The notes under the pieces were generated by a model. It made no database searches. It had not been told where the DNA came from and saw only the letters and a program-made list of their open reading frames with translations. Made by a program: the position numbers and the translations under genes. Source: Deltaproteobacteria bacterium (GTDB lineage Bacteria > Desulfobacterota > Desulfobacteria > Desulfobacterales > Desulfatibacillaceae). Taken from it: 7,574 nt of DNA. The stretch is taken from positions 1 through 7,574 of the forward strand of contig JAFDHW010000108.1 in assembly GCA_019308705.1 (NCBI GenBank), written 5' to 3'. The number at the start of each line of letters is the position of its first letter. Position 1 is the first letter of the stretch. Of the stretch, positions 1 to 5,928 are shown piece by piece.

Positions 1-1484
1 CCCAGGCAGCCCTGGAATACCTCATCGGCGCGAGCTTTTCCTTTTCCGCCTACGCCCTGGCGGGCCACGGCACGGCCAAGATGATCGAACTCTTCGGCAC
101 GGACAAGCAGAAGGAGCTTTACCTCTCCAAGCTCTATTCCGGCGAGTGGGGAGGCACCATGGTGCTCACCGAGCCGGAGGCCGGGTCCGACGTGGGCAAC
201 CTGTCCACCACGGCGAAGGACAACGGCGACGGCACCTACACCATCACCGGCAACAAGATCTTCATCACCAACGGCGACCACGACCTGGTGCCCAACATCG
301 TGCACCCCGTGCTGGCCCGCATCGAAGGCGCTCCCAGGGGCACCAAGGGCATCTCTCTCTTCTTGGTGCCCAAGTACCGGGTGAACGACGACGGCTCCCT
401 GGGCGAGGAAAACGACGTGGCGTGCACGGGCATCGAGGAGAAGATGGGGCTCCACGGGTCGGCCACCTGTTCGCTCACCTTCGGCGGCAAGGGCAAGTGC
501 GTGGGCACGCTTTTGGGCGAGGTGAACAAAGGCATGAAGGTCATGTTCACCATGATGAACGAGGCCCGGCTGGCCGTGGGCGCCATCGGCCAGGCCGCCG
601 CTTCCTGCGCCTACCTCTACGCCCTGGACTACGCCAAACAGCGGGTGCAGGGACGCGACCTTGACGACATCTTGAACCCCGAAGCCCCGCCCGTGCCCAT
701 CATCCGCCACCCGGACGTCAAGCGCATGCTCCTGTGGATGAAGGCCCACGTGGAAGGCATGCGGTCGCTCATCTACTACTGCGCCAAGTGCTTTGACATG
801 GAAGCCATCGTCAAAGACGAAGAGGAGCGGGAGTTCTACAAGGGAATGACGGAACTTCTGACCCCGGTGATCAAGTCCTTCTGCTCGGACCGGGGCTTTG
901 ACGTGTGCGTCCAGGCCGTGCAAGTCTACGGCGGCTACGGCTACACCAAGGAGTTCCCCGTGGAGCAGCTGGCGCGAGACTCCAAGATCAACTCCATCTA
1001 CGAGGGCACCAACGGCATCCAGGCCATGGACCTTTTGGGCCGCAAACTGGCCATGAAAAACGGCGCGTACTTCACCAGCTTCACCAAGGCGGTGAACGAG
1101 GCCGCGCACATGGCCCGGGACCAAGGCTTGCATGAACTGGCCGACAGCGTGGACACAGCGGTGAAAAAGCTTTCCGACACGGCCATGGCGCTCGGCGCCG
1201 CCGCCATGGAAGGCAGGCTCAAGCAGGCGTTCGCCCACGCCTATCCCTTCTTGAACTGCATGGGCGACGTGTGCATGGCCTGGATGCTCCTGTGGCGGGC
1301 CGCCGTCGCCGCCCCGGCAAAGGAGGCGGCCAAGGGCAAGGACGCGGCCTTTTACGAAGGCCAGGTCAAGACCGCGGAATTCTTCATCCAGACGGTGCTT
1401 CCCGTGACCCTGGGGAGCCTGGAGTCCATCCAGGCCATGAGCCCGGCGGCCGTGGAGATGACCGAAGAGGCCTTCGGCGGCTGA
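1..1484 (+). CDS. Long-form acyl-CoA dehydrogenase, 5' end cut off by the window
   Basis: FAD-dependent enzyme that introduces the alpha,beta double bond in an acyl-CoA and passes electrons to ETF. The frame is open from base 3 (first residues QAALEYLIGASFSF), giving 493 visible residues; family members of this type run to about 600, so roughly 100 N-terminal residues lie outside. Visible landmarks are the acyl-CoA dehydrogenase signature VLTEPEAGSDVG (about 162-197), the catalytic-base motif IYEGTNGIQ with Glu codon 1002-1004, and a C-terminal extension of about 140 residues after the core that matches the long-form subfamily with an extra C-terminal helical domain. That subfamily includes 3-methylmercaptopropionyl-CoA dehydrogenase (DmdC), a name often given to these proteins automatically; the substrate cannot be told from sequence. 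The ATG at 81 is internal, not the start. The gene ends 72 bases before the DUF2062 gene, with no clear terminator between. Confidence 0.93.
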   Translation, partial: QAALEYLIGASFSFSAYALAGHGTAKMIELFGTDKQKELYLSKLYSGEWGGTMVLTEPEAGSDVGNLSTTAKDNGDGTYTITGNKIFITNGDHDLVPNIVHPVLARIEGAPRGTKGISLFLVPKYRVNDDGSLGEENDVACTGIEEKMGLHGSATCSLTFGGKGKCVGTLLGEVNKGMKVMFTMMNEARLAVGAIGQAAASCAYLYALDYAKQRVQGRDLDDILNPEAPPVPIIRHPDVKRMLLWMKAHVEGMRSLIYYCAKCFDMEAIVKDEEEREFYKGMTELLTPVIKSFCSDRGFDVCVQAVQVYGGYGYTKEFPVEQLARDSKINSIYEGTNGIQAMDLLGRKLAMKNGAYFTSFTKAVNEAAHMARDQGLHELADSVDTAVKKLSDTAMALGAAAMEGRLKQAFAHAYPFLNCMGDVCMAWMLLWRAAVAAPAKEAAKGKDAAFYEGQVKTAEFFIQTVLPVTLGSLESIQAMSPAAVEMTEEAFGG

Positions 1485-1531
1485 TTCGGAGGGGGCTTTT
1501 TCCGCAAAGCGCACCACCACGGATCCTCCGG

Positions 1532-1556
1532 CTTCCCGGCAGAACCGCCCGGGAAG
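1532..1556 (+). other. 8-bp hairpin directly before the DUF2062 reading frame
   Basis: CTTCCCGG (1532-1539) and CCGGGAAG (1549-1556) are perfect inverted arms around a 9-base loop. The right arm contains the only purine-rich, Shine-Dalgarno-like run (GGGAAG) and touches the ATG at 1557. A T6 run follows only 14 bases later (1571-1576), so this is not a canonical terminator for the upstream gene. It could mask initiation at 1557, or be chance in GC-rich DNA. Confidence 0.4.
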
Positions 1557-2135
1557 ATGCTTTGGAACGGTTTTTTCATGGGCCTCTCAGAATGGCGGGA
1601 AAACCAGCGGAGGCGGCAGGAGCGGGTGAAATCCGCCCTGCGCGGAACCCACCTCCACCGACTCCTGGGGGAAAAGGTCTTCGGCCGCGAGGCCTGGCGC
1701 ATCAACGAGGCTTCCCTGGCCGGCGGGCTTTCCCTGGGCCTGTTCGTGGCCTTCACCCCCACCATCCCCTTTCACATGCTTTTGTGCGCCGTGGGGGCCG
1801 TCTTTCTGAAGGTGAACCTTCCCGTGGCCCTGGCCGCCTGCTGGGTCACCAATCCGCTCACCGCCGTGCCCATCTACATGCTCGCCGCCCGCTTGGGCAA
1901 GGACATGGTGGCCCATCCCGAGGCCATGGACGCCTTTTTGGCCTTTTTCCACTTCGGGGGCAAAACCGCGAAATTCGTCGAGCAGAACATCTACATCTGG
2001 AGCGGGTCCCTGGTGTTTTCCGCGGTGTCCGCGGCGGCGGGAAACCTGGGGGCGCGCATCGCCTGGCGCGTGGGCCGGCGGATGAGAAACAAGGCGGCCA
2101 GGCGGCCAGGCAGGAACGAAGCGAGGCGGGACTGA
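1557..2135 (+). CDS. DUF2062 family integral membrane protein
   Basis: Small membrane protein of unknown function, 192 residues from the first ATG. The DUF2062 core is clear: a glycine-rich first membrane helix followed by FTPTIPFHM (66-74), then FLKVNLPVALAACWVTNPLT (83-102) running into AVPIY. A third hydrophobic segment lies at about 147-165, and the C-terminus is very basic (RRMRNKAARRPGRNEARR), probably cytosolic. Start choice is open: the ATG at 1557 has GGGAAG immediately adjacent, which is too close for a normal ribosome site. The in-frame ATG at 1578 (Met8) has a weak GGAACGG seven bases upstream and would give 185 residues. The gene follows the acyl-CoA dehydrogenase on the same strand, but the functions look unrelated. 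Its stop codon abuts the stop of the convergent gene. Family assignment is confident; function is unknown. Confidence 0.85.
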   Translation: MLWNGFFMGLSEWRENQRRRQERVKSALRGTHLHRLLGEKVFGREAWRINEASLAGGLSLGLFVAFTPTIPFHMLLCAVGAVFLKVNLPVALAACWVTNPLTAVPIYMLAARLGKDMVAHPEAMDAFLAFFHFGGKTAKFVEQNIYIWSGSLVFSAVSAAAGNLGARIAWRVGRRMRNKAARRPGRNEARRD

Positions 2136-3378
2136 TCAAGCGTTGGAAGCCCGGGCTTCTTCCGCAAGGGGGACGGGCTCGACGGCGTCTGCCGCCACCA
2201 TGGTGGCAATGGACACGCAGTTGGCCACGTGCTCCAGGAACGCCCGCACCAGCGGCGACACCCGGTCGTACTCCTTTTGCAGGGCCGCGGTGTCCAGTTC
2301 CCTCAGCCGGAAATTCGCCGAGCCCACGATGCCCGCGGCGTTGGGCTCGTGCCCGATGTTCAAAAACGGCACCTGGCCCACGAAATCACCCGGCCCCAGG
2401 CGGCACAGGGGCACGACTCCCCTGCCGTCCACGTTGCGCAAAACCGTGGCGATGCCATCCTCGATCTCCCAGGCCCGGGACTCCTTGCTCCCCTGGGGCA
2501 GGATGGTCCGGCGGTGGAGAAACGAGGAGATGCCCAGGCCCTTGCCGTGGGCCTCGGCCACCCGGTCGGTCAACTCCGCGAACCGCCGGTCCAGGGAAAG
2601 GGCCAGCTTGCGCAGGGTGTTGGAAATGTTGGCGAAATCGCTCATGAGGACCTGCATGTCAAACAGCCCCACCCGCACCTGGTTCGCGGCGGTAAGCGAT
2701 ATGGTGCGCTGGTACTTGTAGTTCATGAAGGTGGGCACATTGCCGATCAAGGCGCCGGGGCCCAGGCGGCACAGGCGGATCTTTTTCCCGCCAGCCTCCT
2801 TGCGCATGTTGACGAACCCCTCCAGGATCACGCACAGCCACGCCCCGGCCTTGCCCTGGTTCACCACGGCCTCGCCGGGCCCGAAAAACCTGCTCTTCGG
2901 TCACGAACTTCTGGTTCCGCAAGGGCTGGCGGATGATGGGGATGCCCTTCAGCCGCGGCCGCTTGGAACCCTTTTCCCCGCCAGCGGCCAGCTTGGCCAT
3001 GACCTTTTCCGCGTTCTGTTCGGAAAGCTCGAGAATCTGCCCGTCGTCCAGGAGCCGCGCCCCGTCCATGATGATTTCCATGAGCCCCTGGTTGATCTCC
3101 CGGGAAACGGGCACCTCGGACTCCAGGAACTCGAACTCACCCTCGGTCCAGCCGAACAGGGCGTAAAGCGCGTCCAGGCCCGTGGCGGAAAAACAGGCCG
3201 CGTTCACAACCCGGCCTTTGACAAGGTAGACCAAGCCGGGCTCGGGCACGTGGGGGCTTACGATGCGCAACACGCCGGTGCTGCCGTTGGCGCCCAGCAT
3301 CTGGAGGATCTCCCCCAGGCTGAGGAACCGCATGCGCCCGGCCAGCACGGTTTCCTCCTTCAAGGCGATGTAGGCCAT
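2136..3378 (-). pseudogene. DUF4388 plus tandem cyclic-nucleotide-binding-like protein, split by a one-base frameshift
   Basis: Two overlapping minus-strand frames read as one gene. The first (ATG at 3378, ending at 2659) encodes a DUF4388 domain at about residues 15-110 (e.g. GLVYLVKGRVVNA, then LFGWTEGEFEF) and makes sense up to EEQVF (161-165). It then degenerates into Arg/Gly/Pro-rich shadow sequence. The second continues exactly there as GPGEAVVNQGKAGAWLCVIL, a classic first beta-roll of the CRP/cNMP fold, and runs to 2136. Removing one base near 2883-2888 gives a 413-residue protein with two cNMP-like folds at about 150-250 and 286-385, and no C-terminal helix-turn-helix, so it is not a CRP-type DNA-binding regulator. 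Both folds lack the Glu and the usual Arg pattern of a cAMP pocket. AGGTGG about three bases before ATG 3378 supports that start. It may be a true pseudogene, a sequencing error or recoding. Role unknown, presumably signalling. Confidence 0.82.
2884..2888 (-). other. Frameshift site: T5 homopolymer
   Basis: On the minus strand the coding sequence reads GAG CAG GTT TTT CGG; after this TTT the sensible frame is the one starting GGG CCC GGC GAG (2882 downwards). A four-T run would give ...EEQVFGPGEAVV... without interruption, so one extra T in the run is the simplest explanation. Removing it makes the joined length 1242 bases, an exact multiple of three. Confidence 0.75.
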
Positions 3379-3469
3379 CTGCCACCTATGGGTCCGTTGC
3401 CCCGGATAGGGGCCGCGGAATCAAAAATCTCGGGTATTTGGCACCCGCCTCGGCAAAACCCTGGCGGCG

Positions 3470-3495
3470 GCACCCGCCCCCTTCCGGGCGCGTGC
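3470..3495 (-). other. GC-rich leader hairpin
   Basis: GCACCCGCCC (3470-3479) and GGGCGCGTGC (3486-3495) form a 10-bp stem with one mismatch and a six-base loop. It would lie in the 5' leader of the DUF4388 transcript. There is no T-run after it, so it is not an intrinsic terminator. Function unknown; chance is possible in this base composition. Confidence 0.35.
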
Positions 3496-3510
3496 GGGGG
3501 TATCCGCCTG

Positions 3511-3540
3511 ATTTTGCTCCAAGTTCGCACCCATGTTCAA
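3511..3540 (-). promoter_or_regulatory. Candidate sigma-70 promoter for the DUF4388 gene
   Basis: On the minus strand TTGAAC (3540-3535) and CAAAAT (3516-3511) are separated by 18 bases; each matches four of six consensus positions. It sits in the only AT-rich part of the gap and would give a leader of roughly 125 bases. This is weak evidence based on motif and position alone. Confidence 0.25.
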
Positions 3541-3713
3541 AAATTGCATAAATAGCACACCATTCCGGAAGGTTAGTGGGAAAAGCATACACCGGCATGA
3601 AGGAACTTGCAAGGGGGGTGGCGCCTAACCAGGCGGAATATCAGGTTTTTCTGCGAATTCGACAGGGCCTTGGAAAACGGCGTGGCGGAGCCGGGGACCG
3701 TTCCAGGAAAGCT

Positions 3714-4385
3714 TTACGTGGGGTGCTCCTGGGTGACGTCGCTGCCGTGGGTGATGGAATAGCAAAGCAGATGCAGGCGCACGGTGAAGTCCACGTTCTC
3801 CACGTACACGCCGGCGGGGAGTTTGAGCTTGACCGGGGTGAAGTTCAGGATAGCGGATACACCCGCCTCCACCAGGCGGTCGGCCGCAGACTGGGCCTCC
3901 TTGGGCTGGGTGGCCAGCACACCGATGTCAAAAGGGCTGCGCTCGCGCACGACGCGCTTCATCTGCTCCGCGTTGGAGACCTTGACCCCGGAAACCAAGG
4001 TGCCCACCACCTCGGGGTTGCGGTCGAACGCCGCGGTGAACACGAATCCCTGTTCCGCAAACTGGGTGTGGCGCAACAGGGCCCGGCCCAGATTGCCCAC
4101 CCCCACCAGGCCAAGCCGCCAGACGTGATCCGTGCCCATGATGCGTTTTAATTCGGCCAGAAGCTCGGCCACGGGATAGCCCAGGCCGCGGGTGCCGAAC
4201 TGCCCGAAGTAGGCCAGGTCCTTGCGGATCTGTGCGGGATTCACCCCGCACAAATCGGCCAGTTCCAAGGAGCTGACCAGCTTCACGCCTTCGGAATGCA
4301 GGATTTCCAGATGCTTGGCGTACAGGGCGAGGCGGATGACGGCGATCTTGGGGATCTTGGGGGATTTTGGCTTTGTGGGGGGCAT
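3714..4385 (-). CDS. rex: Redox-sensing transcriptional repressor Rex
   Basis: Homodimeric repressor that senses NADH/NAD+ and releases DNA when NADH rises; targets in anaerobes include energy-metabolism genes. The 223-residue length is near the family norm (about 210-220). The N-terminal winged helix-turn-helix spans about 10-80, with the hallmark NPAQIRKDLAYFGQFGTRGLG (about 49-69, shared by Rex proteins). The Rossmann domain has the dinucleotide motif GVGNLG (95-100), an acidic residue Asp121 after the second strand in AAFDRNP that fits NAD(H) preference, NFTP at 181-184, and the C-terminal swap helix from about 196 (ENVDF). ATG 4385 is the only plausible start, though no clear ribosome site precedes it. 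It lies 101 bases downstream of atpE but is separated from it by a terminator, and a Rex-type operator sits in the gap, suggesting its own autoregulated promoter. Confidence 0.96.
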   Translation of the reverse strand: MPPTKPKSPKIPKIAVIRLALYAKHLEILHSEGVKLVSSLELADLCGVNPAQIRKDLAYFGQFGTRGLGYPVAELLAELKRIMGTDHVWRLGLVGVGNLGRALLRHTQFAEQGFVFTAAFDRNPEVVGTLVSGVKVSNAEQMKRVVRERSPFDIGVLATQPKEAQSAADRLVEAGVSAILNFTPVKLKLPAGVYVENVDFTVRLHLLCYSITHGSDVTQEHPT

Positions 4386-4418
4386 GACAAAACCGGCAAA
4401 CGGACGATAAGCCGCGTT

Positions 4419-4436
4419 ACGTGAAGGTTTTCACAA
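4419..4436 (-). promoter_or_regulatory. Rex operator upstream of rex
   Basis: The 18-bp sequence ACGTGAAGGTTTTCACAA holds the dyad GTGAA-N4-TTCAC with a perfect right half TTCACAA. It fits the known Rex consensus TTGTGAA-N4-TTCACAA with two mismatches in the outer left half. It starts 33 bases upstream of the rex start codon. Read on the minus strand, its TTGTGA could also be a -35 element, with a poor -10 candidate GCTTAT 18 bases on, so bound Rex would block polymerase. Binding itself is inferred. Confidence 0.72.
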
Positions 4437-4444
4437 AGGGGTGG

Positions 4445-4475
4445 AAAAAAGAGGGGGCCGCGGCGCGGCCCCCTC
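4445..4475 (-). terminator. Intrinsic terminator of the atp operon
   Basis: On the minus strand GAGGGGGCCGC and GCGGCCCCCTC form a perfect 11-bp GC-rich stem with a three-base loop, followed directly by six T. It begins 11 bases after the atpE stop codon and ends before the Rex operator, so it separates atp transcription from rex. Confidence 0.93.
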
Positions 4476-4486
4476 CAGGGCACGGC

Positions 4487-4765
4487 TTAGTGGGCGCCCA
4501 GCAGAGCCGCGATATCGCCCGCCTGCGGGTGGGCGAAGATCAGGATCAGGCTGACGACCAGGGCGTAGATACAAAGAGACTCGATCATGGCCAGGCCGAT
4601 GAGCATGGTCACGGTGATCTTGCCGGAGGCCTCGGGATTGCGGGCGATGCCTTCCACCGCGCTCTTCAGGCCAAGACCCTGTCCGAGACCGCAGCCAAAG
4701 GCCGCGATGGCGATGCCGAATCCGGCCGCGGTCACCGCGGCGATGAAGAACTGCAATGCTTCCAT
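4487..4765 (-). CDS. atpE: ATP synthase F0 subunit c
   Basis: Ring-forming proteolipid of the F0 rotor; ion binding to its membrane carboxylate drives rotation. At 92 residues it has the usual hairpin. Helix 1 is glycine-rich (about 5-33, [10 protein letters not shown]). The polar loop is ARNPEASGK (41-49), with Asn in place of the common Gln of the RQP motif. Helix 2 (about 51-76) carries the essential carboxylate Glu62 in [13 protein letters not shown]. Gln29 in helix 1 and Ser63 next to the Glu are two of the side chains that coordinate Na+ in Na+-type rotors, but the usual following Thr is Leu64. Ion specificity is therefore uncertain. It is the last gene of the cluster, 81 bases after atpB, with its own strong ribosome site, fitting the high copy number of subunit c, and is followed by an intrinsic terminator. 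Confidence 0.97.
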   Translation of the reverse strand: MEALQFFIAAVTAAGFGIAIAAFGCGLGQGLGLKSAVEGIARNPEASGKITVTMLIGLAMIESLCIYALVVSLILIFAHPQAGDIAALLGAH

Positions 4766-4771
4766 GGTTTT

Positions 4772-4777
4772 CCTCCT
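4772..4777 (-). promoter_or_regulatory. Strong ribosome binding site of atpE
   Basis: AGGAGG lies six bases before the ATG at 4765, within GAGGAGGAAAACC. It is one of the strongest sites in the window and fits the need to make about ten or more c subunits per complex. Confidence 0.85.
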
Positions 4778-4817
4778 CGTTGATTGAAACGGTTCAGGGC
4801 TTCTTCCACCAGGGCAA

Positions 4818-4844
4818 AGAAAGCGGATGTCCGCGTATCTTTCT
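4818..4844 (-). other. Inverted repeat between atpB and atpE
   Basis: On the minus strand AGAAAG-N5-CGGA and TCCG-CTTTCT are interrupted inverted arms around a central CA. The fold would be a hairpin with a small bulge, just after the atpB stop and some 40 bases before the atpE ribosome site. It could be an mRNA processing or stability element that raises atpE expression over atpB; this is inference from position only. Confidence 0.4.
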
Positions 4845-4846
4845 GC

Positions 4847-5536
4847 TTAGTGCGCGTGCTCCATGGATCCCGCAAAGTACATGATGGACAGCATGAAGAA
4901 CACGAAGGCCTGGATGGCCGCGACCAAGACCCCCAGAAGCATGATGGGCAGGGGGGCGAAGAACGCGCCGGCCAGGAAAAACAGGATCATCAGAACCAAC
5001 TCGTGGCCCATGAGGTTTCCGAAAAGACGGAAGGTCAACGAAAGCACCCGGGCCAGGTGGCTGATGATCTCGATGGGCAGAAACAGGGGGATCAGCGGCC
5101 ACATGGGGCCGATGAAATGCTTGTAATACTTGGCCCCGTGGTACTTGATGCCGATGAAGTGGGTCATGACGAACACCACGATGGCGCAGGAGAACGGGGT
5201 GTTGATGTCCGCGGTGGGCGGAAAGAACCCGGGGATGAGCCCCAAAAGGTTCGACACCAGGATGTAAAGGAACACGGTGGCGGCGATGGGGAACAGCCAG
5301 CGGCCCTCTTCGCCGGTGATGTCCACCATGAACTCCTCGATGCCCGTGACCACCACCTCACAGGCGTTCTGGGCCCCGCCGGGGATGAGCTTCACGCTCT
5401 TGGCCCCCAGGTATCCCAGGATGAGCAGGATGGCCATGGCCACCCAGGAGTAGATCACGTGAATGTTGGCGTGGGCGAAATGACCCAGGCCCAGGGCTTC
5501 GAAGATCTTGGGGAAGATGAGAAACGGGTGTCCCAC
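4847..5536 (-). CDS. atpB: ATP synthase F0 subunit a
   Basis: Membrane stator subunit that forms the two ion half-channels against the c ring. The 229 residues show several membrane helices (about 28-48, 81-104, 113-130, 145-165, 172-194, 197-222). The essential arginine is Arg170 in TFRLFGNLMGHEL, aligning with Arg210 of the E. coli protein; Glu179 in that motif and Gln209 in AAIQAFVF match E. coli Glu219 and Gln252. The segment VSNLLGLIPGFFPPTADINT (94-113) is also typical. It starts with GTG, supported by AAGGAGG eight bases upstream inside the preceding gene; that gene's TAA directly abuts the GTG, pointing to translational coupling. No subunit b gene follows; the next gene is atpE, so this F0 cluster is incomplete, as in other genomes with split atp operons. 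Confidence 0.97.
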   Translation of the reverse strand: MGHPFLIFPKIFEALGLGHFAHANIHVIYSWVAMAILLILGYLGAKSVKLIPGGAQNACEVVVTGIEEFMVDITGEEGRWLFPIAATVFLYILVSNLLGLIPGFFPPTADINTPFSCAIVVFVMTHFIGIKYHGAKYYKHFIGPMWPLIPLFLPIEIISHLARVLSLTFRLFGNLMGHELVLMILFFLAGAFFAPLPIMLLGVLVAAIQAFVFFMLSIMYFAGSMEHAH

Positions 5537-5923
5537 TTAACTCGCCTCCTTGCACATATGATGTTTCAGCTCGTTTGCCAGGGCCAGAAACATGCTCGCC
5601 ACCACCACGGAAAGCCCCACGAAAAGCCCCACCGGATGCACGAGGCGTCCGGCCACCAAAACGGCGATGACCACCGCGCTGATGACAAAGCGCAGGTAGT
5701 ACTTGGCCAGCACCGAGCCCGGCGTGGCCAGTCTATCCGGCTTGAGGCTCTTTCTGAGCGTCCTTGAAAGGAGCAGGAAGTTGACGGTGACGATGAGCCC
5801 CCCCGCGGCCACGCCCAGGCCGAACTTCACCGGGCCCAGGGCGAAACCCGCGGCCGTGGCCAGCAGAAACAGCACCATGCTCGCCCGCGTCACAAAACGG
5901 ATGATGCGCTGTTCCGGTTCCAT
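5537..5923 (-). CDS. atpI: AtpI-like ATP synthase accessory membrane protein
   Basis: The 128-residue product has four predicted membrane segments (about 15-32, 34-54, 76-93, 96-116), a charged loop between the pairs (SRTLRKSLKPDR) and a hydrophilic tail, matching the ATP synthase protein I layout. Family members help c-ring assembly and, paired with AtpZ, have been linked to Mg2+/Ca2+ supply; which applies here is not visible. I chose ATG 5923 because the frame upstream of it overlaps the AtpZ-like gene in poor-quality sequence, and because GAGG sits just before it, overlapping the previous stop codon (TGAGGTCTATG). The gap to the previous gene is five bases and to atpB zero, so it is clearly part of the same operon. 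Sequence conservation in this family is low, so the assignment leans on topology and context. Confidence 0.82.
   Translation of the reverse strand: MEPEQRIIRFVTRASMVLFLLATAAGFALGPVKFGLGVAAGGLIVTVNFLLLSRTLRKSLKPDRLATPGSVLAKYYLRFVISAVVIAVLVAGRLVHPVGLFVGLSVVVASMFLALANELKHHMCKEAS
5545..5551 (-). promoter_or_regulatory. Ribosome binding site that fixes the GTG start of atpB
   Basis: AAGGAGG lies within the last codons of the AtpI-like gene, eight bases before the GTG at 5536. Its strength and spacing support the non-ATG start and imply that ribosomes finishing the upstream gene can restart on atpB. Confidence 0.8.
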
Positions 5924-5928
5924 AGACC

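Larger units (their letters stand above)
3379..3713. other. 335-base gene-free stretch between rex and the DUF4388 gene
   Basis: No convincing coding region on either strand. It holds the presumed promoter and leader of the minus-strand DUF4388 gene. There is an AT-richer core at about 3511-3560, a 10-base direct repeat GGCACCCGCC at 3440-3449 and 3469-3478, a GC-rich hairpin at 3470-3495, and a small 5-bp hairpin (GCCCC/GGGGC, 3399-3413) just upstream of the start codon. Downstream of the rex stop (3714) I see no intrinsic terminator with a T-tract, so rex transcripts may read through into this leader. Confidence 0.5.

Noticed and set aside
2146..2159. Palindrome GAAGCCCGGGCTTC as a terminator at the convergent junction
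   Set aside because: The stem is only five base pairs around a four-base loop, and neither strand has a T-tract after it; it also lies inside the coding end of the minus-strand gene.
1271..2647. Long 458-residue plus-strand open frame across three genes
   Set aside because: It is Arg/Gly/Pro-rich shadow sequence in GC-rich DNA that overlaps the acyl-CoA dehydrogenase, DUF2062 and convergent genes in other frames.
3557..3574. Possible sigma-54 promoter in the TGGTGTGCTATTTATGCA region
   Set aside because: The GG and GC elements are 12 bases apart instead of the required 10.
3386..3598. 70-residue minus-strand reading frame just upstream of the DUF4388 gene
   Set aside because: No ribosome site, no recognisable motif, and the frame runs through the hairpins and promoter-like AT-rich core, so it is better read as leader sequence.
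3670..3713. Terminator after rex from the GGAACGG / CCGTTTTCC arms
   Set aside because: The arms are unequal, the loop is long, and there is no T-tract directly after a stable stem.
4784..5767. 327-residue plus-strand open frame antisense to atpB
   Set aside because: His/Asp/Gln/Gly-rich composition is the reverse-strand image of a hydrophobic membrane protein, and it lacks any family signature.
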